Assembly (NCBI RefSeq): GCF_000813725.1
Contig: NZ_JWLD01000085.1
Location: 1-47,435, forward strand
From: Leisingera sp. ANG-Vp
Lineage (GTDB): Bacteria; Pseudomonadota; Alphaproteobacteria; Rhodobacterales; Rhodobacteraceae
Direction of reading: 5' to 3'
Length of the DNA stretch: 47,435 nt
In this document: positions 18,262 to 26,660 of the stretch, piece after piece
Layout: each line of letters starts with the position of its first letter
Position numbering within the stretch: the first letter of the stretch is position 1
The notes under the pieces: generated by a model
What the model was told of the DNA's origin: nothing
What the model saw: only the letters and a program-made list of their open reading frames with translations
Database searches by the model: none
Program-made: the position numbers and the translations under genes

Positions 18262-19068
18262 TCAGTGGACCGGTGCAGAGACCGGATCCAGCAGCGTGCG
18301 GCCGCCGTCCAGAGTCACCACCTGGCCGGTCATGAAGCCAGAGGCATCCGAGGCCAGGTACTGCGCCGTCTCAGTGAGTTCGGTCGGCGAGGCCAGCCGG
18401 CCCAACGGCGTATGCTCCTCGATGTTCTGGCGATAGCTGCGGTTGTCCTTAAGGGTGGCCTGCATCGACGCGCTCATCACCGAACCAAAGGCAATCGAAT
18501 TGACCCGGATCCGGTGCGGCGCCAGCGCCACCGAAAGGGAACGGGTCGCCTGATCCAGCGCGGCAGAGGCAATGGAATAGGCCATCAGCTCCGGGTGGGT
18601 GCGGCGCGCGGCGATGGACGACAGATTGATGATGCTGCCCAGCGGGCCATCACTGTCCTCGTCTTCCTCGCCTTGCTTGATCATCCGCTTGGCCACTTGC
18701 TGCGACAGGCGCACAGTGGGCAGCAGGCTCTGGGTCAGCAGCTGGTCCAGCGTGTCATCGCCTGGATCCAGCGGATCGGTGGCTACCATCTGGCGGGCGC
18801 CGTTGACCAGGATATCCACGCCGTCAAAGGCATCGATGGTTGCGGAGAGGAGGTTCGCAATCGTCAGCCGCTCGCGCAGGTCGCCCGCAAAATAGCGGAT
18901 GTTGCTTTCCTCGGCCTGTTCGCCCAGCTCGGCCACCAGCTGCGCCTCGCTGGCATCGGCGAACATCACATTGGCGCCGGCATCGGCAAACTGCTTGCCA
19001 ATGGCCAGGCCGATGCCGCTGGCAGAGCCGGTCACAATGGCAGTCTTGCCGGAGATGGAAAAGGACAT
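18262..19068 (-). CDS. SDR-family protein with eroded catalytic tetrad
   Basis: A 268-residue SDR fold: cofactor motif TGSASGIG (13-20) and catalytic-region Ser in INLSSIAARR (150-151) are intact. Tyr164 is present, but the YxxxK lysine is Ser168 (YSIAS), the NNAG motif reads NGAR (89-92), and the tetrad Asn position appears to be Ser114. The change is encoded directly in the DNA and the gene is otherwise undamaged. An acidic insert (GEEDEDSDG) follows helix 4. It may bind NAD(P) without normal catalysis, or use a modified mechanism (inference). It probably shares a transcript with hemF. Confidence 0.85.
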   Translation of the reverse strand: MSFSISGKTAIVTGSASGIGLAIGKQFADAGANVMFADASEAQLVAELGEQAEESNIRYFAGDLRERLTIANLLSATIDAFDGVDILVNGARQMVATDPLDPGDDTLDQLLTQSLLPTVRLSQQVAKRMIKQGEEDEDSDGPLGSIINLSSIAARRTHPELMAYSIASAALDQATRSLSVALAPHRIRVNSIAFGSVMSASMQATLKDNRSYRQNIEEHTPLGRLASPTELTETAQYLASDASGFMTGQVVTLDGGRTLLDPVSAPVH

Positions 19069-19115
19069 GTGCAGACACTCCCTGAGGGCGTTTTTCTGGC
19101 ACGTTAGACCGCGCC

Positions 19116-19135
19116 TGCCGGTTTGAAAACCGGCA
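19116..19135. repeat. Stem-loop after rsmC
   Basis: TGCCGGTTT/AAACCGGCA, a perfect 9-bp inverted repeat with two bases between, 17 bases past the rsmC stop codon and before the SDR start. No T-run; possibly a transcript-end or processing hairpin. Confidence 0.5.
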
Positions 19136-19152
19136 TTCCACGGTATGCGCCG

Positions 19153-20142
19153 TTACTTGCGCGCCCTTTTGGGCCTGGCCGCATGCAGGATCTTGAAGCG
19201 GTTGTCGCCACCCTCCTCGCGCACCTGGGCAAAGCGCTCCGCCAGCAAGGTCTCGTACGGCAGATGCCGGTTGGCCACCATCCACAGGCTGCCATTCGCG
19301 GCCAGCATGGACGCCGCCGCACCGATGAAGGCCTGGCCCAGCGACGGCTCTGCCGCGCGGCCCGTGTGGAACGGCGGGTTCATCACCACGGTGTTCACCA
19401 TCCCCGGCGCCTTCCAGCTGCGGGCATCGGCCCAGTGGAAATGCGCCCGGGCATCCGCAACGTTCTGCCGCGCGCACGCCAGCGCGTGGTAGTCCGCCTC
19501 GGCCAGATGCAGCTCCTCAACGCCCTCGCGCTGCAGCACCTGCGCTGACAGATAACCCCAGCCCGCGCCCAGATCTGCAACACAGCGGCCCAGTTTCGCC
19601 GGCAGCATCTCTGCCAGCATTCTGGAGGCCGGGTCGATCCCGTCTGCCGAGAACACACCCGGAGCGGTCACGAAACCCTCAACCGGCTGATTTTCACCCG
19701 GCAGCCAGTCCGCCAGATCAGTGCCGCCGTCGATCCAGAACACCTTGCCATGCGCCTTGGAGACCGGCGCCGAGGGTTTGCAGCGCTGGCGCAGCGCCTT
19801 CAGAACCGAATCAACGCCCTCGGTCTTGGCGCCGTCGATCAGCACCTGCCCTTGCGTGCTGGCGGCGGCCTGTGCCACCAGCATCCGCGCCAGCGCCTTG
19901 GCCCGCGGCAGGAACACCACGGCAGCGGCAAACTCCCCGTCCGCCTCCGGCGCAGGCACACAGGCATAGCCCATGGCGGCAAAATGATCGTGATCCGGGC
20001 GGAACGGCTGGATCACCAGAACCTGATCCTTGGGCAGCGCTGACAGGTCATGGTCTGCGCGCGGGTGGAACACGGCGATACGGCCCTCAGCCGGAACGGC
20101 AAAGCCGCCCGATTGGGCGGCCAGTGACAAGCGGACGGACAT
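19153..20142 (-). CDS. Class I SAM methyltransferase, RsmC-like (16S rRNA m2G)
   Basis: A 329-residue protein of the RsmC/RlmG type: a degenerate N-terminal methyltransferase-like half and an active C-terminal half with SAM motif VADLGAGWGYLSA (188-200) and the catalytic NPPF tetrapeptide (255-258, MNPPFHTGR). This pattern methylates the exocyclic amine of guanine; E. coli RsmC modifies 16S rRNA G1207. ClpS is encoded 12 bases upstream in the same direction, so both are probably transcribed together. Confidence 0.87.
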   Translation of the reverse strand: MSVRLSLAAQSGGFAVPAEGRIAVFHPRADHDLSALPKDQVLVIQPFRPDHDHFAAMGYACVPAPEADGEFAAAVVFLPRAKALARMLVAQAAASTQGQVLIDGAKTEGVDSVLKALRQRCKPSAPVSKAHGKVFWIDGGTDLADWLPGENQPVEGFVTAPGVFSADGIDPASRMLAEMLPAKLGRCVADLGAGWGYLSAQVLQREGVEELHLAEADYHALACARQNVADARAHFHWADARSWKAPGMVNTVVMNPPFHTGRAAEPSLGQAFIGAAASMLAANGSLWMVANRHLPYETLLAERFAQVREEGGDNRFKILHAARPKRARK

Positions 20143-20154
20143 CTAAGAGCCTCT

Positions 20155-20496
20155 TTATTCTTCTTTTTCCATGGTGCATTGCAGCGGATGCTGGTGGCGG
20201 CGGGCGAAATCCATCACCTGGCCCACTTTGGTCTCCGCGATCTCATGGCTGAACACGCCAACCACGGCAACGCCCTTTTTGTGCACCGTCAGCATGATCT
20301 CAAACGCCTGCGCATGGGTCATGCCAAAGAACCGCTCCAGCACCATCACGACAAACTCCATCGGCGTGTAGTCGTCGTTCAAGAGCAGCACCTTGTAGCG
20401 CGGCGGGCGCTTGGTTTTCGGCTTCGTCTTGGTCAGGACGCCGGCGTCGGTATCGTCGTCGGAATGATCCGTCATCATTACGGGCTGCAGCAGCAT
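20155..20496 (-). CDS. clpS: ClpS, ATP-dependent Clp protease adaptor
   Basis: ClpS delivers N-degron substrates to ClpAP. The core is unmistakable: [27 protein letters not shown], and [21 protein letters not shown], with the hydrophobic N-degron pocket residues. From ATG 20496 the protein is 113 residues; ATGs at 20478 and 20475 would give slightly shorter, equally plausible products, and no strong RBS decides. No clpA follows, unlike the usual order; rsmC does. Confidence 0.93.
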   Translation of the reverse strand: MLLQPVMMTDHSDDDTDAGVLTKTKPKTKRPPRYKVLLLNDDYTPMEFVVMVLERFFGMTHAQAFEIMLTVHKKGVAVVGVFSHEIAETKVGQVMDFARRHQHPLQCTMEKEE

Positions 20497-20584
20497 GGGC
20501 GGTTTGATCCAAAGATACGTGGAATTAACTGTGACGCTTATATAGCCTCTATAGTGTTTAGGAAAAGAGACTGAGACGCGCAGA
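20497..20584. promoter_or_regulatory. Divergent AT-rich promoter region, clpS / HAD hydrolase
   Basis: An 88-base gap with the AT-rich core TTATATAGCCTCTATAG, in which TATAG/CTATA form a short dyad that offers -10-like hexamers on both strands. It probably holds both divergent promoters. No known operator is recognised. Confidence 0.4.
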
Positions 20585-21298
20585 TTGACAGGAAATTTGA
20601 CGACAATCGGCTTTGATGCCGACGACACCCTTTGGCACAACGAGCGTTTCTTCCGCGTCACGCAGGAGAGATTCGCCGAATTGCTGATGGATCACACCCC
20701 CGCGGACATCGGCCCCGAGCAGCTGGAACGCCAGCTTCTGGACGCCGAAAAACGCAACCTCGGGCGCTATGGCTACGGGGTGAAGGGCTTTACCCTGTCG
20801 ATGATCGAAACCGCGATCGAGGTGACCGGCGAACGGGTGCCGGCTTCAGTGGTCAAGGAGCTGATTACTGCCGGCCAGATGATGCTCTCCTACCCGATCG
20901 AGCTCCTGCCCCACGCCCGCGAAGCGGTGGAGGCGGTGGCCGGGCGCTACAAGGTGGTGCTGATCACCAAGGGCGACCTGCTGGACCAGGAACGCAAGCT
21001 GGCGCAATCGGGCCTTGGCGATCTTTTTGACGGGGTCGAGGTGGTCTCGGAGAAAACGCCGGACGTGTACATCGATATCTTCAACCGCCACGGCGACGGC
21101 CCGGAAAAGGCGATGATGGTGGGCAACTCCATGCGTTCCGACGTTGTGCCGGTGATCGAGGCCGGCGGCTGGGGCACTTATGTGCCGCACGGGCTGGTCT
21201 GGGAAGTAGAGCACGCCGAAGCGCCGGACCACAGCCCGCGGTACACAGAAATCGCAGACCTGAGCGGTCTGGCGGCACTGGTGAAGAGCCTGGGCTAA
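20585..21298 (+). CDS. HAD-superfamily hydrolase
   Basis: A haloacid dehalogenase-fold phosphatase of about 237 residues: motif [11 protein letters not shown] (nucleophile Asp and acid/base Asp), motif II VLITKGD, motif III lysine in VSEKTPD, and motif [15 protein letters not shown] helical cap lies between motifs I and II. No ATG is available near the start: TTG codons at 20585 and 20597 are the options, the second having AGGA just upstream. The substrate is unknown; small phosphate esters are likely. Confidence 0.9.
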   Translation: MTGNLTTIGFDADDTLWHNERFFRVTQERFAELLMDHTPADIGPEQLERQLLDAEKRNLGRYGYGVKGFTLSMIETAIEVTGERVPASVVKELITAGQMMLSYPIELLPHAREAVEAVAGRYKVVLITKGDLLDQERKLAQSGLGDLFDGVEVVSEKTPDVYIDIFNRHGDGPEKAMMVGNSMRSDVVPVIEAGGWGTYVPHGLVWEVEHAEAPDHSPRYTEIADLSGLAALVKSLG

Positions 21299-21309
21299 CC
21301 GGTGCTGGA

Positions 21310-21327
21310 CGGCCCGGTCCCGGGCCG
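21310..21327. repeat. Short GC stem-loop between HAD hydrolase and isomerase genes
   Basis: CGGCCCGG/CCGGGCCG with two bases between, 11 bases past the HAD stop. Possible transcript-end hairpin without T-run. Confidence 0.4.
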
Positions 21328-21363
21328 CTATCCCTTTGCCAAACCAATCGGGAGCCCCGGGAC

Positions 21364-21690
21364 ATGCCGCACGCCGAATTGAAGTACTCCAGCGACCTGG
21401 ACATTGATGCGGGGGCGATCCTCGCCGGAATCGAAGCCATCATTCTGGAGCACGACAGCGGCGCCGGCGCCTGCAAAGGGCGGGCCTATCCCACGGCTCA
21501 GTTCCACCACACCCATATCGCCATCAATGTGGCGCTGCTGACCAAGCCGCACCGGGACGCGGCCTTTTCCCAGGCACTGCTGAGCGACCTGGAGACCCGC
21601 ATCAAGGCGCTTCTGAAACAGCCTTGCGAATTCTCCCTCGGTCTCAGCTACTCGACGCCGTTTTATGTGACCAATTCCCACACGCCTTAA
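21364..21690 (+). CDS. 5-carboxymethyl-2-hydroxymuconate isomerase-like (CHMI/tautomerase)
   Basis: A 108-residue tautomerase-superfamily protein. The mature N-terminus is Pro2 (MPHAELKYS), the catalytic base of this fold, and FHHTHIAINVALL and SYSTPFYVTNSH match the CHMI family of homoprotocatechuate degradation. No other hpc genes are near, so the physiological substrate is open. It follows the HAD gene by 65 bases and has GGGAG ahead of its ATG. Confidence 0.82.
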   Translation: MPHAELKYSSDLDIDAGAILAGIEAIILEHDSGAGACKGRAYPTAQFHHTHIAINVALLTKPHRDAAFSQALLSDLETRIKALLKQPCEFSLGLSYSTPFYVTNSHTP

Positions 21691-21951
21691 CCTTTTCAGG
21701 CCGCCTGACAGCCCCTTTAGACCCGTAAAAGGCTTATTCCGCACGCCTGCAGTGCAACTTTTTTTGATAACCATTTGTTAGGACTTGCCGCATCTAGCGG
21801 CCAAGCTAGATCCACCTACAAGATGCCGGCCTGATAAAGGCAGCAGGCCAATCCGGCCGTTTTCACCGCTGTTTATTCCGCGGAAACCCTGTGTTAGGCT
21901 TTCGTCAACAGGCAAAAACGTCAGCCGGAAAACCGGCGGCATGAGGCAAAC
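21691..21951. other. Intergenic region upstream of the DD-carboxypeptidase gene
   Basis: No gene is supported. Contains the presumed promoter of the carboxypeptidase gene, including an AT-rich patch near 21755-21780 (CTTTTTTTGATAACC-type sequence). No operator or terminator with a T-run is recognised. Confidence 0.4.
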
Positions 21952-23580
21952 ATGGCAGTGATCACGCAGGTCGGACCGGCGCAAGACCGGCATATCTGTA
22001 CCCGTCTTCCAAGGGTCCTTTTCTCATGGGCCGCGGCGGGTTTCTTCCTTGCGATTCTGATGCTGGGGCTGGCGCCGCAGCATGCGGCAGCTGCGCCTTA
22101 TGCGGCGATGGTGATCGACTCCCGCACCGGCGAGGTGCTGCACTCCCGCAATGCCGACACACGGCTACACCCGGCCTCGCTGACCAAGATGATGACGCTT
22201 TACATCGCCTTTGAAGCGGTCCGGAACGGCGAGATCACCCTGGACACCAAGGTCCGGATCTCCCGCAACGCCGCGGCTGAGCCGCCCTCGAAACTGGGTC
22301 TGAAATCCGGCCAGCGGATTGCCTTCCGCTATTTGATCCGTGCCGCAGCCGTAAAGTCCGCCAATGACGCCGCCACCGCCATCGGCGAAACGCTGTCGGG
22401 TTCAGAGGCCGCCTTTGCCCGCCGCATGAACCGCACCGCCAAGGCGCTGGGGATGAGCCGCACCACCTTCAAGAACGCCCATGGCCTGACAGCCAGCGGA
22501 CATCTGTCGACGGCGCGCGACATGACCACCCTGGGGCGGCATCTGCTTTATGATTATCCCGAGTATTACAACCTGTTCTCGCGCCGTTCGACCCATGCAG
22601 GCATCCGCGAAGTGCCCAATACCAACCGCCGCCTGCTGGCCAATTACCGCGGCGCCGACGGCATCAAAACCGGCTACACCCGCGCGGCGGGCTTCAACCT
22701 GGTGGCCTCGGCCAAACGCGGCAACGAACGGATCATCGCCACGGTGTTCGGCGGCAAATCCACCACCTCGCGCAACGCCAAGGTGGCGGAACTGCTGGAC
22801 CTCGGCTTCCGCCGGGCGCCGACCCGCGCCAAGCTGCGCCGCCCGCAGCGCCCCGCCTACCAGGGGGCAGGCGTGGTGATTGCCGACGCCGGAGAGGACA
22901 GCAGCCAGGAAGCCGCCGGCAAGACCATCCGGGTAAGCGGCCAGGTCAATACCAGCCTGCGCCCGAAGGCACGGCCAGGCAGCAGCACAGAGCCGGTTCT
23001 GGTTGCGGCACTTGAGGAAGCCTTGCAGACGCCTCCGGCGGACCCTGCGAAAGCGGCCGCGGAGCCTGAACTGCCGGCAGAGCAGATCGAAAACGTCCAG
23101 GCCGTCAGCGCCGAAGGCGCCCTGCAGGGCGATGCGCTGCGCAACAGCATTGCCGTTGCCTTGGCCGAAGCCGAAGCGGAGCCGGAGCCCGCCCCGGCAG
23201 CGGTTCAGGCTTCCGTTCTTCCCGCGGTTCAAAAGGCCTCCGCCAATACCCTGCGCCCGGTTGCGCGCCCCGCCAGCCTGGCTCTGGCGGCCGCGGCTTC
23301 CGAACCGGAGCCGGTGGTTGTGACCCGCCTGTCCACTTCGGGCGGCCGCTACTGGGGTATCAACGTCGGCCTCTACACCAGCCGCTACCAGGCCGAGAAG
23401 GTGCTGCTGCGCACCGCTCTTTCCGAACTGGAAACGCTGGATGGCTCCTTGCGCAAAGTGGCCAAGACCCGGCGCGGGTTCGAGGCGAATTTCCTTGGCA
23501 TGTCCCAGGAGCGCGCCGAACGCGCCTGCCGCCGCCTGAATGCGCGCAACGTGGCCTGCAAGCCGATCGGGCCGTCCTGA
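21952..23580 (+). CDS. D-alanyl-D-alanine carboxypeptidase with SPOR domain
   Basis: A 542-residue class C penicillin-binding protein (PBP5/6 type), trimming the terminal D-Ala of peptidoglycan stems. Signal/anchor segment about 24-48 (AAGFFLAILMLGLAPQHAAAA). Active-site motifs: SLTK (S76-K79), SAN (S136-N138) and KTG (239-241). A long Ala/Pro/Glu-rich linker (about 300-450) leads to a SPOR domain at about 464-540 (YWGINVGLYTSRYQAEKVLL), which binds denuded septal peptidoglycan and so targets the enzyme to division sites. The ATG follows GAGG. Confidence 0.95.
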   Translation: MAVITQVGPAQDRHICTRLPRVLFSWAAAGFFLAILMLGLAPQHAAAAPYAAMVIDSRTGEVLHSRNADTRLHPASLTKMMTLYIAFEAVRNGEITLDTKVRISRNAAAEPPSKLGLKSGQRIAFRYLIRAAAVKSANDAATAIGETLSGSEAAFARRMNRTAKALGMSRTTFKNAHGLTASGHLSTARDMTTLGRHLLYDYPEYYNLFSRRSTHAGIREVPNTNRRLLANYRGADGIKTGYTRAAGFNLVASAKRGNERIIATVFGGKSTTSRNAKVAELLDLGFRRAPTRAKLRRPQRPAYQGAGVVIADAGEDSSQEAAGKTIRVSGQVNTSLRPKARPGSSTEPVLVAALEEALQTPPADPAKAAAEPELPAEQIENVQAVSAEGALQGDALRNSIAVALAEAEAEPEPAPAAVQASVLPAVQKASANTLRPVARPASLALAAAASEPEPVVVTRLSTSGGRYWGINVGLYTSRYQAEKVLLRTALSELETLDGSLRKVAKTRRGFEANFLGMSQERAERACRRLNARNVACKPIGPS

Positions 23581-23660
23581 CCGAACAACCGCTGGACACC
23601 TGGATTGGCGCCTCAGCCGGGCGCCATTCTTTCTTGCCGCCTCCCACAGAACCAAGCGGC

Positions 23661-23796
23661 CTCTCCCGCCCGCCGCCGGCCTTTTCTGCGAAAAGACCGC
23701 CGCCCGTTGGGCGTGGCACCGCGCCTTGCGCGGTGCCACGCCCAACGCCGCCAAGGGGCTCTGGCGCCCGCGAGGGCTCCTGCGGGGGCGGGAGAG
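23661..23796. repeat. Palindromic intergenic element, copy 3 (best preserved)
   Basis: Bounded by CTCTCCCGCCC (23661-23671) and its exact inverse GGGCGGGAGAG (23786-23796). A small hairpin CTTTTC-TGC-GAAAAG follows the left end. The central stem is 20 bp and perfect with a CTT loop: CGTTGGGCGTGGCACCGCGC at 23705-23724 with its inverse at 23728-23747. It lies between the convergent carboxypeptidase and ccoS genes and could terminate both transcripts or be a MITE-like unit. Confidence 0.85.
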
Positions 23797-23826
23797 ACTG
23801 TTTGCTGTCAGCGGCCGGAGGACGAA

Positions 23827-23985
23827 TCAGGGCTTGGGCTTGTCGTCCCATTCATCGCTGAGGATCCGGCGGGCGTCGCCTTCAGGGTCGTCATACTGGT
23901 TGCTGCGCACCGTGTAGACAAAAGCAGCCAGCCCCACCGAGCCAAGGATCAGCGAAATCGGGATCAGATAGGTGAGAACACTCAT
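23827..23985 (-). CDS. ccoS: CcoS, cbb3 oxidase maturation protein
   Basis: A 52-residue protein, MSVLTYLIPISLILGSVGLA..., with one N-terminal transmembrane helix followed by the typical CcoS motif YTVRSNQYDDPEGDARRIL and an acidic/Lys tail. CcoS is needed for cofactor insertion into the CcoN subunit. It is 24 bases downstream of ccoI in the ccoGHIS order, which fixes the assignment. Confidence 0.93.
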   Translation of the reverse strand: MSVLTYLIPISLILGSVGLAAFVYTVRSNQYDDPEGDARRILSDEWDDKPKP

Positions 23986-24009
23986 GGGCTCAAGTCCGGC
24001 AGATCAGGT

Positions 24010-26187
24010 TCAGCGCAGGCGCAGCGCGTTGAGGGAAACGGTTATGGAAGAGGTAGACATCGCCAGCGCTGCAATCAAGGGCGTGGCCAGTCCGGCAATC
24101 GCCAGCGGCACCGCAATCACGTTGTAAAGCGTGGCAATGCGGAAATTCTCGCGGATGCGGCGGGTGGCCTTCTGCGCGACCCCGCAGGCCTCGGCAATGG
24201 GCCCAAGGTCCTGACCCAGAAGCACGATATCCGAGGCCACCCGCGCCGCATCCAGCGCCGAGGCGGGCGAGACCGAGACATGCGCCGCTGCCAGCGCCGC
24301 GGTGTCATTCAGACCGTCGCCCACCATCAGCACCTTCTTGCCCTGTTCCCCCAGCATTTGCACCCGGGCGGATTTATCCGCGGGCAGCGCTTCCGCCACC
24401 CATTTGGCGATGCCCAGCCGCCCGGCCAGGCCCTCGACCGCTCCGGTGGTGTCACCAGAGATCAGCAGCACATCCTTGCCTGCCTCCTTCAGTGCCTTGA
24501 CGGCCTCGGCGGCACCAGGGCGCAGCGCATCAGTGAAAAGGAACGCTTTCGCCTCCCCTGCCCCGCTGTCCAGCCAGGCTGCTGTCTGGCTGCCTTGCTT
24601 GGCACCGACCCAGGCCGCACGGCCCAGCCGCACACAGCTGCCGCGGAAGATGCCCTCAGCGCCATAGCCCGGCACCTCGGTGATATCCTGAACACTGGCA
24701 GGCTTAACTCCGGCCTCCCGTGCGGCCCGGGTCAGAGCCAAGGACAGCGGGTGCGAGGACCCCTCGGCCAGCGCCAGGGCAATCTCCAATTCCGCGCGGG
24801 CATGATCGCCGAGGTTGGTGACCTCCGGCGTGCCTGCCGTCAGCGTGCCCGTCTTGTCAAAGACAACCGTGTCCACCTCCGCCAGCCGCTCCAGCGCGGT
24901 CGCGTGTTTGATCAGCATGCCCTTCTTGAACAGCCGCCCCGAGGCGGCGGTGGTCACTGCGGGCACCGCAAGACCCAAGGCGCAGGGGCAGGTGATGATC
25001 AGCACCGCAGCCGCGATGTTCAGCGCCATGCGGATGTCGAAAGTGTAGAGATACCAGCCTGCAAAGGCCAAAGCCGACAGGATATGCACGCCGGGCGCAT
25101 AAAGCTTGGCCGCACTGTCGGCCAGCGACGTGTAGCGGGAGCGGCCCGATTCAGCGATGGCCACCAGATCGGCCATCCGGTGCAGCGAGGTGTCCTCGCC
25201 CACCGCCGTGGCGCGGATGGTCAGCGGGCCGGTCAGGTTCACTTCGCCGGCGGAGACTGCCAGTCCGGGTTCTGCGAACACAGGCAGGGTTTCTCCGGTC
25301 AGCAGCGAACGGTCCAGTTCCGACTGGCCCTCGACGATCTCGCCATCCACCGGCATCCGCCCGCCGGGACGCACCAGGATCAGATCGCCGATAGCCAGAT
25401 CTGCCACCGGCACCTCGTATTCATCGCCATCCAGCAGCCGGATCGCCCGTGGCACCTCCAGCGCCGCCAGTTCCTCAGCCGCGGAGCGTGCCACGGCGCG
25501 GGTGCGGTAGTCGAGGTAGCGGCCTGCCAGCAGGAAGAAGGTGAGCGTCAGCGCCGCATCGAAATAGGCATGCTCGCCAGACAGAGAGGTTTCCCACAGG
25601 GACGTCACCAGCGCCAGCACCAGCGCCAGCACAATCGGCACATCCATGTTTAGCCGTCCGATCCGCAAGGCCGTCCAGGCACTTGCAAAAAACGGCTGCG
25701 CAGCAAAAATGATCGCCGGGAAGGTGATCGCGGCCGAAATCCAATGGAACATATCCCGGGTCGCGTCCGAGGCGCCGGACCAAACCGACACCGACAACAG
25801 CATCACGTTCATCGAGGCAAAGCCGGCTACCGCCAGCCGCATCAGCAGGTCACGCCCAGCCTTGTCGTTCTGGGTCGCGGCCAGCGCTGCCAGATCCAGC
25901 TCATGCGCCTCGTAGCCTGCCTTCTCCAGCACCGGGATCAGATCTGCGGCGCGCACTTCGGGATCTGCTTCGATCAATGCGCGTTTCAGCGTCAGATTCA
26001 CCCGCGCCGAATGGATGCCGGGATGCGCGTTCAGCTCGCGCTCCACCGACGAGATGCAGGCCTGGCAGTGGATGCCCGGCAAGGACAGCGCCAGCCGGGC
26101 CTCGGTTGGCGCTTGCTCGACGCCGCCTTCGGGGGCGGCGACGCAGGCCGGGCAGGCAGCCAGAGACGGGCGGAGCTGGGCAGTCAT
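24010..26187 (-). CDS. ccoI: CcoI/FixI copper-translocating P-type ATPase
   Basis: A 725-residue P1B ATPase that moves copper for assembly of the CuB site of cbb3 oxidase. N-terminal CPAC (12-15), then an HMA domain with GIHCQAC (CxxC at 41-44). Eight hydrophobic segments, the transmembrane metal site TCPCALGLAVP, the phosphorylation site DKTGTLTAG and hinge GDGLNDTAAL are present. The short gap to ccoH (5 bases) and to ccoS (24 bases) shows a single operon. Confidence 0.96.
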   Translation of the reverse strand: MTAQLRPSLAACPACVAAPEGGVEQAPTEARLALSLPGIHCQACISSVERELNAHPGIHSARVNLTLKRALIEADPEVRAADLIPVLEKAGYEAHELDLAALAATQNDKAGRDLLMRLAVAGFASMNVMLLSVSVWSGASDATRDMFHWISAAITFPAIIFAAQPFFASAWTALRIGRLNMDVPIVLALVLALVTSLWETSLSGEHAYFDAALTLTFFLLAGRYLDYRTRAVARSAAEELAALEVPRAIRLLDGDEYEVPVADLAIGDLILVRPGGRMPVDGEIVEGQSELDRSLLTGETLPVFAEPGLAVSAGEVNLTGPLTIRATAVGEDTSLHRMADLVAIAESGRSRYTSLADSAAKLYAPGVHILSALAFAGWYLYTFDIRMALNIAAAVLIITCPCALGLAVPAVTTAASGRLFKKGMLIKHATALERLAEVDTVVFDKTGTLTAGTPEVTNLGDHARAELEIALALAEGSSHPLSLALTRAAREAGVKPASVQDITEVPGYGAEGIFRGSCVRLGRAAWVGAKQGSQTAAWLDSGAGEAKAFLFTDALRPGAAEAVKALKEAGKDVLLISGDTTGAVEGLAGRLGIAKWVAEALPADKSARVQMLGEQGKKVLMVGDGLNDTAALAAAHVSVSPASALDAARVASDIVLLGQDLGPIAEACGVAQKATRRIRENFRIATLYNVIAVPLAIAGLATPLIAALAMSTSSITVSLNALRLR

Positions 26188-26192
26188 CGGCG

Positions 26193-26657
26193 TTATCCTC
26201 TTACGTGCAGGATCACGCGCTGGGTGAACTCGGTGCCGTTCTTGGCCCGCGCCACCATGCGGATGTTCCAGTTGCCCGGACCAAGTTCCGCCGGAGCGAC
26301 ATAGGCCTGGCCGTCAAAGGTGAACGCTGGCTGCTGGTCGTCCTGCACATGGGTGGCCCGGCCCAGGGTGGCGCTCAGCTTGGCGACCTCTACCGGGTTT
26401 CCATCCGCATCGGTGATCTCCAGCTTCACCTGATCGCCCGCCGAGGAGGCATAGACCGACCAGCCCAGCGCCTCCTGCGCAGAACGGCGCACGTCAAACT
26501 CCTGGCTGGCGATATAGGAATTCTTCACCTCCAGCCCCGGGAAGGTCTTCACCGCGTTCACCGCCAGGGCGATGTTGACACTGATGATGATGGCAAAGGC
26601 CCCGCCAAAGACCATCAGCATATGCTTGCCGGTAAACTCACGTTCGCGCTTGGCCAT
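26193..26657 (-). CDS. ccoH: CcoH/FixH, cbb3 oxidase assembly protein
   Basis: A 154-residue membrane protein: one transmembrane helix (HMLMVFGGAFAIIISVNIALA, residues 12-32, quoted region about 21 residues shortened to its core FGGAFAIIISVN), the FixH-type TFPGLEVKNSYIASQEF, and a periplasmic beta-rich domain. CcoH stabilises assembly intermediates of the oxidase. It starts three bases after ccoG. Confidence 0.93.
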   Translation of the reverse strand: MAKREREFTGKHMLMVFGGAFAIIISVNIALAVNAVKTFPGLEVKNSYIASQEFDVRRSAQEALGWSVYASSAGDQVKLEITDADGNPVEVAKLSATLGRATHVQDDQQPAFTFDGQAYVAPAELGPGNWNIRMVARAKNGTEFTQRVILHVRG

Positions 26658-26660
26658 GGT

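Noticed and set aside
20517-20540. FNR-like half sites before clpS (TTGATCC)
   Set aside because: Spacing and second half-site do not fit TTGAT-N4-ATCAA.
23605-25653. A 682-codon plus-strand frame
   Set aside because: Antisense to ccoI and ccoS, low-complexity basic translation; rejected as a shadow.
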